Shown here: positions 1 to 8,308 of the stretch, one piece after another
Layout of the letters: each line of letters begins with the position of its first letter
Numbering within the stretch: position 1 is the first letter of the stretch
Assembly (NCBI GenBank): GCA_020436085.1
Contig: JAGQYM010000035.1
Span: 1-48,248, forward strand
Source of the DNA: Cyclobacteriaceae bacterium
GTDB taxonomy: Bacteria; Bacteroidota; Bacteroidia; Cytophagales; Cyclobacteriaceae
Direction: 5' to 3'
Length of the DNA: 48,248 nt
Made by a program: the position numbers and the translations under genes
Notes under the pieces: generated by a model
Database searches by the model: none
The model's input: the letters and a program-made list of their open reading frames with translations, nothing else
Told to the model about the DNA's origin: nothing

Positions 1-129
1 TGAGAAGTAAGCTTCATCAGAGATGTTGTCGAGATTGATGCTCTCTTCGTAGTGAGAGTCGATGAAAAGCTTGGCCTGAACAATTCGTTTGTAGAGGTAG
101 TATTGTGGATATGGGCTGTGGGAGTTCAA
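1..129 (-). CDS. AraC-family transcriptional regulator, N-terminal fragment (cut by window edge)
   Basis: Reading the minus strand from 129 down to 1 gives 43 uninterrupted codons. The stretch YYLYKRIVQAKLFIDSHYEE, followed by a SINLDNISDEAYFS-like segment, is the first helices of an AraC/XylS DNA-binding domain as found in short one-domain Bacteroidota regulators; the rest of the domain lies beyond base 1. No ATG is available upstream. An in-frame TGA lies four codons before the first candidate TTG at 127-129, so a TTG start is proposed. The gene begins 15 bases after the stop of the cyclodeaminase-family gene and is probably co-transcribed with it, which makes it a candidate regulator of hydroxyproline use. 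Family assignment is by sequence pattern; regulation of the operon is inference. Confidence 0.72.
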   Translation of the reverse strand, partial: MNSHSPYPQYYLYKRIVQAKLFIDSHYEESINLDNISDEAYFS

Positions 130-144
130 GCAAGTTCAAATTAC

Positions 145-1092
145 CTAAACGTTCTTGAGTACATATGCGGCTATTGCCAGATCCTGAACAGCATTGCCTA
201 CTGATTTGAACACGGTGCAAACGTCCTTCATCGGGCCACTTGGTTTTTTGTCCGACACAATTTCACCTAACTCAGCATAGATATGGTTCTGGTCAATCAA
301 ACCTTCTTTTATGGGAATCATGATATCACCAGCCTCGGACAGTACGGGTTCTCGTTGATCAACAATTAACCGACAGTTTTTTACGATGTCGGAGGCTATC
401 TCATGCATTTCGGGCTTGTAAGATCCAATGCCATTAATAAGTGTTCCAGGTTTGAGGTGCGACAATTGGAACAAGGGTTTTATCGAGGTAGTGGCGGTGC
501 AGATGACATCTGCTTTTTTGAGGTCGGAAAGTTGACCTGGGATAAATGCTGCCTTGTGTGTTTGCTCCATTTGTGTGCAAAATGACTTTGTCTTTTCCGG
601 AGATGTACCAAACACAAAAGCGGTTTTGATATTTCTCACACAGCAAACGGCTTCGACTTGTGTGATGGCTTGCGTTCCTGTACCAAACATTGCCATTGTT
701 TCAGCTTCGGGGGAAGATAATAGTTTGGTTGCAAGACCTGAAGCTGCTCCAGTGCGTAATGCGGTTAGATATCCAGCATCAATCAATCCTTTTGGTGTCC
801 CATCTTCATCATCTATCACAAGCACTTTTCCCTGGATGGCGGGCAAACTTTTGGAAGTATTTTCAGGAAACACTGCTACCATCTTCAAACCGAAAAGGTG
901 ATAGCCAGGGGAGTAGGCTGGCATAAAGAGTGCGCGGGCACTATGATCATTTTTCTCGATACCGGTTCTGATGGGTACGACAGCTGTGCGGTTGCTGATT
1001 TGTTTGAATGCGTCTGCCATCAGGTCAATGGCAATGGACATTGGAATTGTTTTTCGAACTTCTTCGTCACTTACTATTTTAAACTCTGCCAT
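145..1092 (-). CDS. Ornithine cyclodeaminase/mu-crystallin family; probable Delta1-pyrroline-2-carboxylate reductase
   Basis: This 315-residue protein has the family length and fold signals: the YLTALRTGAAS segment at 108-118 and a dinucleotide-binding GTGTQA at 137-142. Family members act as ornithine cyclodeaminase, alanine dehydrogenase, ketimine reductase or Delta1-pyrroline-2-carboxylate reductase. The neighbour decides between them here. Its ATG lies one base after the stop of a trans-3-hydroxy-L-proline dehydratase gene, and that enzyme's product, Delta1-pyrroline-2-carboxylate, is reduced to L-proline by exactly this family (LhpI type). The reductase role is therefore inferred from operon context; ornithine cyclodeaminase is the main alternative. 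The protein is cytosolic. Confidence 0.85.
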   Translation of the reverse strand: MAEFKIVSDEEVRKTIPMSIAIDLMADAFKQISNRTAVVPIRTGIEKNDHSARALFMPAYSPGYHLFGLKMVAVFPENTSKSLPAIQGKVLVIDDEDGTPKGLIDAGYLTALRTGAASGLATKLLSSPEAETMAMFGTGTQAITQVEAVCCVRNIKTAFVFGTSPEKTKSFCTQMEQTHKAAFIPGQLSDLKKADVICTATTSIKPLFQLSHLKPGTLINGIGSYKPEMHEIASDIVKNCRLIVDQREPVLSEAGDIMIPIKEGLIDQNHIYAELGEIVSDKKPSGPMKDVCTVFKSVGNAVQDLAIAAYVLKNV

Positions 1093-1093
1093 G

Positions 1094-2146
1094 TCATCTT
1101 AATATAAAACCATTTTTGAGTGGATCATGAGGATCAACGACAAAAGTGTGCTTTCCGGAAATGTGGGCTGACCCTTGCACCTCTGGAACAATTGCCTGAT
1201 AGGGCCCAAAAGTTGTATTTGAAATTGCCTTGCATTCAAACTTACTTCCAACGATACTTTCGATGATAATCGGCTCTCCAATTTGGAGTTTGCCCTTTGC
1301 CACATCGATGGCCACTCTTCCACTTACTCCGGTACCTGTGGGACTGCGATCCACTTCTCCTTCTGCGAAGACGCACACATTGCGATAGCTTGAGCCAGGA
1401 TTTGCGTGTTTGCTTGTAAAGATGGTGCCGTATAAAAAATTAAGATCTTCTTCAAAGGGATGTGCAAGGGGTATGGCATTCATTACGACTCTTTTTATTT
1501 GCATGCCAGTTCGAATTATTTCGCTAAACGACCCGGCATCTAACTTAAGTCCTATTTGGTCTGCATCTACATAGGCATAGAATGCTCCACCAAATGCGAG
1601 GTCGTAGGTGACAATACCTAATCCATCAATTTCAATTTTTTGATCAACTGCCTGAACGTATGATGCCACGTTGTGGAAATAAATCCTGTCGATGCGTCCA
1701 TCAATCATATCTGCATAGGAGGTAATCAATCCAGCGGGCGAATCAATACTAATTTTAGTTTGAGGTTCCTGCTTTTCAATCAGACCAGTTTCAAGAGCAA
1801 CTTTTGTTACTGCGATAATGCCATGTCCGCACATCGTGCTGTATCCCTCATTGTGCATAAAGATTACTCCGAAGTCGCTACTATGCTTTTCCGGTGGAGT
1901 TATGATACATCCATACATATCTGCGTGACCCCGGGGCTCCCACATGAGGATGGTGCGATAGTGGTCGAGATGATCTTTTAGGTACTGTCTTTTTTGCAGG
2001 ATGGTGTTACCAGGTAATTCGGGAAGGCCGTCAATAACAATGCGAAGGGGTTCGCCACCTGTGTGTGCATCAAGTGTGGTAATAGTTTGAAACCCTTCTG
2101 GTGGTTTCCAATTTCGAAGTTTTTGAAGGTCAATAGGTCCAGCCAT
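1094..2146 (-). CDS. trans-3-hydroxy-L-proline dehydratase (proline racemase superfamily)
   Basis: This 350-residue proline racemase-superfamily protein has the first catalytic cysteine in MCGHG (Cys106). At the second catalytic site it carries DRSPTGTG, so Thr270 replaces the cysteine. A Cys/Cys pair marks proline racemase or 4-hydroxyproline epimerase; Cys/Thr marks trans-3-hydroxy-L-proline dehydratase (EC 4.2.1.77), as in human L3HYPDH. The enzyme removes water to give Delta1-pyrroline-2-carboxylate, and the adjacent gene encodes a matching reductase. It is first in the operon, with one base between its stop and the next ATG. The leader 2147-2238 is AT-rich, and I find no clear TAnnTTTG box in it. 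The start is the first Met of the open frame, and the length is normal. Confidence 0.87.
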   Translation of the reverse strand: MAGPIDLQKLRNWKPPEGFQTITTLDAHTGGEPLRIVIDGLPELPGNTILQKRQYLKDHLDHYRTILMWEPRGHADMYGCIITPPEKHSSDFGVIFMHNEGYSTMCGHGIIAVTKVALETGLIEKQEPQTKISIDSPAGLITSYADMIDGRIDRIYFHNVASYVQAVDQKIEIDGLGIVTYDLAFGGAFYAYVDADQIGLKLDAGSFSEIIRTGMQIKRVVMNAIPLAHPFEEDLNFLYGTIFTSKHANPGSSYRNVCVFAEGEVDRSPTGTGVSGRVAIDVAKGKLQIGEPIIIESIVGSKFECKAISNTTFGPYQAIVPEVQGSAHISGKHTFVVDPHDPLKNGFILR

Positions 2147-2238
2147 CTACACTGATTTAGGTCAATTATTTATTAATAATAATTATTTAATATTGGCTCC
2201 GAAATGCCTTAACCAACAACAGGCTTTAATCTTACCAT

Positions 2239-3015
2239 ATGAGGAGCATTCTTAAAAGCTTTTCGCTGATTATCAATTACAAGACGATAATTGTCACTAC
2301 CCTTTCTATCATCAGCACCTACGTTTGCTACCGGCTAAATCTTGTGGCTGCTTTTCCGGATATGCTGGTTGGTGTTGCTATTGTGTTTCCGGTGGTATTT
2401 TCAATTGGTTCTGCCTACAACAGGAGGGAAACCGCGCTTCAGCGTTTGGCTGATTTTAAAGGCCATGCGATTGCTATCTATTATGCGACTCGTGACTGGA
2501 CAGCCGATAAAGGTAGCGATCTCCCGAAGCGAATGAGAGAGTTGATGAAGGAACTTTTCCATGTCATGAGAGACATGCTGGCTGAACGAAAAACTGACCG
2601 CTGGCAGGAAAATGAGGTGAAGATTTACCAGATGTTTTCAAAGCTGTCTTCTTATACTATGGAACTGCGCGGCCTTGGTGTGCAGAGTGGAGAGATAAGC
2701 CGAATAAGTCAGTACGTGAGCAAGATGATTATCGCGTTTGACAACATGAAGATCGTACACAATTATAGAACGCCAGTGACACTGCGTGCCTATAGCAAGG
2801 GCTTTATTTATATCTTTCCTATTATATACGGACCTTACTTCGCGAAGTCGTTCGACAGTTACTCATCACAACTGGTGTATGTGATGCCAATCTTGTACAG
2901 CTTCATTCTTGTGAGTCTTGATAACATTCAGGATCACCTTGAAAATCCGTACGATAATGTCGGTGAAGATGATATCGATATCGATGCGGAAGCTACTGCC
3001 AGGCTGCTGGACTAG
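2239..3015 (+). CDS. Bestrophin-like integral membrane protein
   Basis: This 258-residue protein has two hydrophobic segments near the N terminus (about 17-34 and 40-58) and two near the C terminus (about 189-205 and 212-226), with a charged helical middle. That layout, the RRETALQRLADFKGHAIAI segment after the second helix and the acidic ENPYDNVGEDDIDID just after the last helix resemble bestrophin-type anion channels, whose cytosolic tail carries an ENPFG-acidic motif. It is slightly shorter than typical bacterial bestrophins and the match is by pattern only, so the channel role is inference. The gene stands alone, divergent from the hydroxyproline operon and convergent with the TPR lipoprotein. 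Confidence 0.5.
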   Translation: MRSILKSFSLIINYKTIIVTTLSIISTYVCYRLNLVAAFPDMLVGVAIVFPVVFSIGSAYNRRETALQRLADFKGHAIAIYYATRDWTADKGSDLPKRMRELMKELFHVMRDMLAERKTDRWQENEVKIYQMFSKLSSYTMELRGLGVQSGEISRISQYVSKMIIAFDNMKIVHNYRTPVTLRAYSKGFIYIFPIIYGPYFAKSFDSYSSQLVYVMPILYSFILVSLDNIQDHLENPYDNVGEDDIDIDAEATARLLD

Positions 3016-3049
3016 TGCCACCCCAAACTAAAAACTAATGAGGTGGCAC
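3015..3049. repeat. Inverted repeat in convergent intergenic region
   Basis: GTGCCACC at 3015-3022 and GGTGGCAC at 3042-3049 form a perfect 8-base inverted repeat with a 19-base spacer. The left arm starts in the last base of the stop codon of the bestrophin-like gene. It could fold as a 3'-end hairpin, but neither strand has a T-run after it, so I do not call it a terminator. Confidence 0.4.
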
Positions 3050-3109
3050 AGTGCTCGTCCAACTCGGACTTTCGGAGCTTATTGATCGAATCATTTTGTT
3101 GGAACGGCA

Positions 3110-4015
3110 TTAGTTAATGCAGTCTCCGGTCTTGGCGATGGCCTCCGTATAGCCGAGCTCCAATGCTTTATTAAAGTCAGCGCAGGCGCCTTGGGTGTCG
3201 CCCTGGTTTTTTTTGGTGATACCTCTGTTGAAGTAGGCGTAGCCGTTTTCAGGGTCGAGAGTAATCGCCTTGTCAAAATCTTCAAGCGCAAGAGGGCTGC
3301 TTCCGGTTTCGTCTCGTGCAATTCCGCGCATAACAAAAGCATCAACACGGGTTCCGTCCATTGAAATGCTGGAACTCAGATCGTTGATTGAGTTTTCAAA
3401 ATCACTTTCGTGGAAATAAGCGAGCCCACGATTGAACAGATACTCCGCTTTGGGTTCCAATTCGATGGCTCTTGAATAGTAGGCGATCGCCTGATTATAA
3501 TCTGAAGTTGATGAATAGTATTTTCCGAGAGAGTGATAAGGACCAGCCAGGTTTTCATTATAATCTATTGCGCGGTTCAAATCGGTGAGTGCGCTGTCGA
3601 TCACATTTAAGGCAAGCCAGTTTTCTGCCCGATATTGAAAAGCCTCAGCATAGTCAGGTCTTAGCGTAACGGCCATGGTGAAATCTTCAATAGATGGGTT
3701 GTGTTGATTTAAAGCAAACCTGGTGAGACCGCGATGAAAGAAAATCTCAGGATCATCCTTCGTACTCTCCAGGGCTTTATCATAATCGGCCAGTGCACCT
3801 TCGAAGTCATTTAGATTGTATTTGCTACTTCCACGCATGAAGTAGACTTTTCCTGATGTATTACCAGAACTGATGACTTTATCCAACAATGAAATGGCCC
3901 TTTCGTAATCACCATTGTCAAACGCAGTTGCTGCATCGTCAATTTGTTTTTTGCCGGAGTTTCCACAACTCCACATCAGCAAAATCAAAATAAAAAGAAG
4001 AATGTTCTTTGTCAT
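3110..4015 (-). CDS. TPR-repeat lipoprotein
   Basis: This 301-residue protein starts with a hydrophobic signal ending in a lipobox (LMWSC, Cys17), so it should be lipid-anchored in the envelope. The rest is six to eight tetratricopeptide repeats, seen as recurring A-x-x-Y/F-x-x-R/A and D-Y-D-x-A patterns (for example FEGALADYDKALE, YNQAIAYYSRAIE and PLALEDFDKAIT). TPR arrays are protein-binding scaffolds; no enzyme domain is present. It lies four bases after the stop of a secreted serine hydrolase and is probably co-transcribed with it. The specific partner is unknown. Confidence 0.85.
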   Translation of the reverse strand: MTKNILLFILILLMWSCGNSGKKQIDDAATAFDNGDYERAISLLDKVISSGNTSGKVYFMRGSSKYNLNDFEGALADYDKALESTKDDPEIFFHRGLTRFALNQHNPSIEDFTMAVTLRPDYAEAFQYRAENWLALNVIDSALTDLNRAIDYNENLAGPYHSLGKYYSSTSDYNQAIAYYSRAIELEPKAEYLFNRGLAYFHESDFENSINDLSSSISMDGTRVDAFVMRGIARDETGSSPLALEDFDKAITLDPENGYAYFNRGITKKNQGDTQGACADFNKALELGYTEAIAKTGDCIN

Positions 4016-4019
4016 CGGG

Positions 4020-5255
4020 TTATTTGATGGCCGCCAGTAGCCTTTTTACGAAGTCATCCATTTTGTTGTTCTCGATCCAGCGAACCACAGCGACAATGTT
4101 GTTTTCCTGATCAACGTAAACCATGTTGGTACCATTGCCAATGTGTACAAAAACTTTTTCCGGAGCACTAGGCAGAAATTTTTTATCGGTATTGAGGAAC
4201 CAATTCATGAAACCATAAGTGGCCTGCGGTGCTGACGGAGTTTGTGCCCACTTGTTCCATTGCTCTGAAACCAATTGTTTGCCGTTCCACTTTCCATTGT
4301 TCAATGTGAGATAGCCGAACCTTGCCATATCATAAGCGTGAATAAACATGCCACCACCCCAATGACCGCCTCCACTTACAGACTGTACAGGTTTGCCATC
4401 CAATACGATCCACGAGTTTTCATATCCGTACCAGCGCCACATGTTGGAAGCACCAATTGGATCCATGATATTTTCTCTCAGTACTTCTGGCAAGGGCTTG
4501 CGCCAAACACCCAGTGCTGCGAGCGCCAGGGCATTTACTCGTGTGTCATTGTATTCGTATACAGTTCCTGGTTTCACACGTTCACGTGTTAACCATTCGT
4601 TGTAGTCTTGACTTGGACGATCTGCCCAATCCGGCTTTCCCCAAAGTGTTCCTTCCCAATCACTGTTCTGCTGAAGGAGATGTCGCCATGTGATGGTTCG
4701 ATTGTGCGGTGTGTCAAATGGTGTTAGAAGGTCTGCGCTGTTAATATCATCAGCTTTATTTCGGTCTGATGGTGGATTGTATTCGAGAATGGGTGGAACG
4801 TAAGGATAAACCAGATCATCAATACTTTTGATCAAGCCTCTGTCATAAGCCAACCCGACAACTGAAGATAGAAAACTTTTTGTGACGCTGTGTGTCATGT
4901 CTACTCTCCAGGGCTCACCCCATTCTGCGATCACGTAGCCGTCTTTAATAATAATCCCGGTTTGATCGCCTCTTTCTTTGATGGGTCCGATAGCATCACC
5001 AAATGGCTCTCTGCCAAAGCTCCTATAGTGATTGAGTTTTAAATCACGTGGCGCACTTGTTTCATTGGCAATGGCAAAATCAACAGCCTCCTTCAGCAGA
5101 CTCTCATTCATGCCGACTTCATCAGCCCTTTTGTGTTGCCACTCCTTTTCAGGAAAATAAGTCGCAGGCACTTGTTTGCTCTTTGACTTCTGTGCGAATA
5201 ATGTAAGCGAAGCAAAAACAAACAGAAGTGTTGTCAGGTGGGTATTCAGTTTCAT
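4020..5255 (-). CDS. Secreted beta-lactamase-family serine hydrolase
   Basis: I place the start at 5255, where the protein opens with a signal peptide (MKLNTHLTTLLFVFASLTLFAQ). The open frame runs upstream to 5312, but that extension would be translated from the aspS terminator hairpin and lacks a signal. The mature part has the class C/penicillin-binding serine signature SVTK at 123-126 (nucleophile Ser123), a YEYN segment at 233-236 in the place of the tyrosine motif, and a Gly-rich SGGGHWGGG near the third motif. Such proteins are esterases, peptidases or amide hydrolases; the substrate cannot be read from sequence. It is probably periplasmic and co-transcribed with the TPR lipoprotein downstream. 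Confidence 0.88.
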   Translation of the reverse strand: MKLNTHLTTLLFVFASLTLFAQKSKSKQVPATYFPEKEWQHKRADEVGMNESLLKEAVDFAIANETSAPRDLKLNHYRSFGREPFGDAIGPIKERGDQTGIIIKDGYVIAEWGEPWRVDMTHSVTKSFLSSVVGLAYDRGLIKSIDDLVYPYVPPILEYNPPSDRNKADDINSADLLTPFDTPHNRTITWRHLLQQNSDWEGTLWGKPDWADRPSQDYNEWLTRERVKPGTVYEYNDTRVNALALAALGVWRKPLPEVLRENIMDPIGASNMWRWYGYENSWIVLDGKPVQSVSGGGHWGGGMFIHAYDMARFGYLTLNNGKWNGKQLVSEQWNKWAQTPSAPQATYGFMNWFLNTDKKFLPSAPEKVFVHIGNGTNMVYVDQENNIVAVVRWIENNKMDDFVKRLLAAIK

Positions 5256-5301
5256 TTTGGAGGTCTGGGTTAGAAAGACAAGGTAAGAAAATGAAACAAA
5301 A

Positions 5302-5327
5302 GAGGCTGTCAATTTTGACAGCCTCTG
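5302..5327 (-). terminator. Rho-independent terminator of aspS
   Basis: AGAGGCTGTCAA and TTGACAGCCTCT form a perfect 12-base stem around TT. On the minus strand the hairpin is followed by TTTTGTTTCATTTTC. It lies about 30 bases past the aspS stop and just before the serine hydrolase start, separating the two transcription units. Confidence 0.85.
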
Positions 5328-5356
5328 ATTCGAATGTTATCAGTCGTATTGTATTG

Positions 5357-7114
5357 CTATGAACGGTTTTCCTTAACTGCAATACCCAGTTCGTCCAGTT
5401 GGCTCTCAGCGATAGTTGATGGTGAGTCGATCATCACATCACGGCCTGCATTGTTCTTAGGGAAGGCAATGAAGTCTCGAATTGAATCTACACCACCAAA
5501 GAGCGAACATAGCCGGTCGAAACCAAATGCGATACCACCATGTGGAGGCGCGCCATATTCAAATGCTTCCATGAGGAAGCCAAATTGTTTCTTTGCTTCC
5601 TCATCGGTGAAGCCAAGTTTTTTGAACATCAGTTGCTGAGTAGCTTTGTCATGGATACGAATGGAACCGCCACCAATCTCAGTACCGTTGAGCACCATAT
5701 CGTAAGCGTTGGCGCGAACTTTTCCCGGATCCGAATCGAGCAACGGAATGTCTTCTCGTTTTGGAGATGTAAATGGGTGATGCTTCGCGTGATACCTTTG
5801 TGTCTCTTCGTCCCACTCGAATAATGGAAAGTCTAACACCCACAGCGGAGAGAATTTATTTTTGTCTCTAAGCCCCAGTTGATTACCGAGATGCAATCTT
5901 AATTCAGACAATTGTTTCCTTGTCTTTTCCTCAGGTCCGGATAAGATCAATAACAAGTCACCTGGTTTTGCATCCATTGCCGTTGCCCATAAGCGAAGTG
6001 CTGACTCATCGTAGAATTTATCGACAGAAGATTTGAAAGTGCCATCTTCGTTATAACGCGCATAGACGAGTCCCTTCGCGCCAACTTGTGGTCTTTTTAC
6101 GAACTCAGTAAGTTCATCGATCTGTTTCCGTGTGTAGCTTGCGCAGCCACTTGCACAAATTCCAACGACCAGTTCGGCACCATCGAATATGGAGAAGCCT
6201 TTGCCCTTGGCTACATCATTCAGTTCCACAAACTTCATTTCAAACCTCGTGTCTGGTTTGTCGGAGCCATAATACTTCATCGCATGATCGTAGGTCATCC
6301 TTGGCACTGAAGCGATATCGATACCTTTTACTTGCTTGAAGAGATGACGCACGAGACCTTCGAACATGTTAAGAATGTCTTCTTGCTCGATGAATGACAT
6401 TTCACAGTCTATTTGTGTGAACTCCGGCTGACGGTCGGCACGCAAGTCTTCGTCTCTAAAGCATTTCACAATCTGATAGTAGCGATCGAACCCCGAAACC
6501 ATCAACAATTGTTTGAATGTTTGAGGGGATTGCGGCAGCGCATAAAACTCACCTTGGTTCATGCGTGATGGGACAACGAAGTCGCGTGCGCCCTCTGGTG
6601 TTGATTTGATCAATACTGGAGTTTCTACTTCGATAAAATTTTGACCATCGAGATAGAGTCGTGTTTGCTGCGCCATTTTATGACGCAGTTGCAGATTTTG
6701 TCTTACGCTTGCTCTTCTGAGGTCAAGATAACGATACTTCATGCGCAGGTCATCACCGCCATCTGTTTCTTCTTCTATCGTAAAGGGAGGTGTTTTGGAG
6801 GCGTTGAGTAGCTCAAGTTTTTCAACTTTTATTTCAATATCGCCTGTTGGCATTTTATCATTCTTCGACTGACGTTCGGTAACGGTGCCCGAAGCGCTGA
6901 CAACGAATTCACGCCCACAGTTCCTGGCTTGTTCTAAAACCTCAGGGTTAGATTTCCCTTCTTCGAGAAACAACTGTGTGATACCATAGCGGTCGCGAAG
7001 GTCTATCCATACGAGGCTTCCTTTATCACGAACTCGTTGTACCCAGCCGGTCAGGGTAACTTGTTCATTCACATTTGACATCCGCAGCTCACCGCATGTA
7101 TGAGTTCGTAACAT
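5357..7114 (-). CDS. aspS: Aspartate--tRNA ligase
   Basis: The 585-residue protein has the full bacterial AspRS layout: an N-terminal OB-fold anticodon-binding domain (about 1-105), the class II catalytic core with QSPQ at 195-198 and motif 2 [16 protein letters not shown] at 219-234, the bacterial GAD insertion in the middle, and motif 3 around [11 protein letters not shown] near the C terminus. It charges tRNA-Asp with aspartate in the cytosol. Length is normal and all motifs are intact. It is divergent from a small secreted-protein gene and has its own terminator, so it is probably monocistronic. The archaeal-type, non-discriminating form lacks the GAD insertion, which points to the bacterial type here. 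Confidence 0.97.
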   Translation of the reverse strand: MLRTHTCGELRMSNVNEQVTLTGWVQRVRDKGSLVWIDLRDRYGITQLFLEEGKSNPEVLEQARNCGREFVVSASGTVTERQSKNDKMPTGDIEIKVEKLELLNASKTPPFTIEEETDGGDDLRMKYRYLDLRRASVRQNLQLRHKMAQQTRLYLDGQNFIEVETPVLIKSTPEGARDFVVPSRMNQGEFYALPQSPQTFKQLLMVSGFDRYYQIVKCFRDEDLRADRQPEFTQIDCEMSFIEQEDILNMFEGLVRHLFKQVKGIDIASVPRMTYDHAMKYYGSDKPDTRFEMKFVELNDVAKGKGFSIFDGAELVVGICASGCASYTRKQIDELTEFVKRPQVGAKGLVYARYNEDGTFKSSVDKFYDESALRLWATAMDAKPGDLLLILSGPEEKTRKQLSELRLHLGNQLGLRDKNKFSPLWVLDFPLFEWDEETQRYHAKHHPFTSPKREDIPLLDSDPGKVRANAYDMVLNGTEIGGGSIRIHDKATQQLMFKKLGFTDEEAKKQFGFLMEAFEYGAPPHGGIAFGFDRLCSLFGGVDSIRDFIAFPKNNAGRDVMIDSPSTIAESQLDELGIAVKENRS

Positions 7115-7239
7115 GTAATTTTCAATTAAATTTGAGGGTGCAAATTAACAAAAGGTTGACCTTTAAAATGAGGCTTGGTTGCTGATTAATTGGTTGAAAT
7201 CTTTCGAAGACTGGCCTTATTTATGCATGTTTTGCTGCT

Positions 7240-7785
7240 ATGACTAAAATCTCGATTATCACACTACTTTTTCTTTTGCCACTTGATGGACATAAGCTGA
7301 TCAAGACGAAGGTGACCAATGACATTACCGTCTCGATTGCTGAAGAGCTGCTGCCTATGAGCCCAGACGACATCGCACAGCGTCATCCGTCCGTAAGGGC
7401 TCCGTTAGGCGCTTATACTGATGAAAATCGCATGATCGATTTTAGTATTAAGACATCGGCTACGCAGTGGCCTGATGTTGATCTGGATATGTCGAGACAG
7501 TTTTTCAAATCGGGGATTTACAATCTCTACGATCGTGTAACGATGATTGATGAGGGCATTCGCGATATCCACAAAAAGGAGTATATATTTTTTGAGTTTG
7601 AATCGCGGATAAATGGAGACAGGAGGGATATGGGTAATAGTGATGCCATTCAAAAGTACACGTATATTCTCTACCTGGTGGAGAAGTCGAGGACGCTGGT
7701 GATCTCTTTTAATTGCCCTCAGCAGATGCAAGGGGAGTGGCAGGAGACGGCAAGGTCGATGATGAGTAGTTTGAGAATCAAATAG
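7240..7785 (+). CDS. Putative secreted protein of unknown function
   Basis: This 181-residue protein opens with a short hydrophobic stretch (ITLLFLLPL) that may be a weak signal peptide. The remainder alternates beta-strand-like and amphipathic segments, with an aromatic KKEYIFFEFESRI core and a YTYILYLVEKSRTLVISFNC strand pair. This recalls PsbP/DUF1795-like small lipid- or ligand-associated folds, but I do not recognise a defined family. It lies seven bases upstream of tadA and is probably co-transcribed. Function is unknown. Confidence 0.65.
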   Translation: MTKISIITLLFLLPLDGHKLIKTKVTNDITVSIAEELLPMSPDDIAQRHPSVRAPLGAYTDENRMIDFSIKTSATQWPDVDLDMSRQFFKSGIYNLYDRVTMIDEGIRDIHKKEYIFFEFESRINGDRRDMGNSDAIQKYTYILYLVEKSRTLVISFNCPQQMQGEWQETARSMMSSLRIK

Positions 7786-7792
7786 GATTCTG

Positions 7793-8239
7793 ATGGATCT
7801 TTACACTGATGAATATTTCATGCGTGAGGCCCTTAAAGAGGCCCAGAAAGCCTTTGAAGATGGTGAGGTGCCGGTGGGTGCGGTGGTGGCGTGTAAGAAT
7901 AGGATAATAGGAAGGGCGCATAACCAAACTGAAAAGCTTACTGATGCTACGGCCCATGCTGAAATGCTAGCGATTACGGCAGCTTCCAATTTTCTCGGTT
8001 CGAAATACTTGAGTGAATGCACACTTTATGTGACGCTAGAGCCTTGTATAATGTGTGCGGGTGCTTTGCATTGGGTACAACTGATGAAGCTGGTGTATGG
8101 AGCATCAGATGTTCAAAGGGGATACTCGCTGTCAAAGAGCCCAATACTCCATGGCAAGACTGAAGTAGTAAGCGGTATCAAGAGCAACGAATGTGCTGAA
8201 CTTGTGAATTCCTTCTTTAAGCGTATTCGAGAGCAGTAG
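7793..8239 (+). CDS. tadA: tRNA-specific adenosine deaminase
   Basis: The 148-residue protein has the zinc deaminase signature HAE at 55-57 (zinc ligand His55, proton-shuttle Glu57) and PCIMC at 84-88 (zinc ligands Cys85 and Cys88), plus the family's N-terminal FMREALKEAQKAFEDGEVPVGA. TadA converts adenosine 34 to inosine in tRNA-Arg(ACG). Length and motifs are typical. It follows a secreted hypothetical by seven bases. Other nucleoside deaminases share the signature, but the N-terminal segment and the AGALHWVQLMKLVYGASD stretch fit TadA well. Confidence 0.93.
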   Translation: MDLYTDEYFMREALKEAQKAFEDGEVPVGAVVACKNRIIGRAHNQTEKLTDATAHAEMLAITAASNFLGSKYLSECTLYVTLEPCIMCAGALHWVQLMKLVYGASDVQRGYSLSKSPILHGKTEVVSGIKSNECAELVNSFFKRIREQ

Positions 8240-8308
8240 ATTTCTTTGCCATATTCTTGTTTTATCCTCAAATTGCTGAAAACTAACAATCACTAAATCA
8301 GAAGCCAT

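Noticed and set aside
17-220. Minus-strand frame overlapping the stop of the cyclodeaminase-family gene
   Set aside because: Its translation resembles nothing, while another frame of the same bases gives a clear AraC domain.
3091-3348. Leucine-rich minus-strand frame at the end of the TPR lipoprotein gene
   Set aside because: It is out of frame with the clear TPR coding sequence and lacks any domain pattern.
7151-7164. Short inverted repeat AAAGGT-TG-ACCTTT between aspS and the divergent gene
   Set aside because: Only six bases per arm in AT-rich DNA; likely by chance and not placed at a recognisable promoter.
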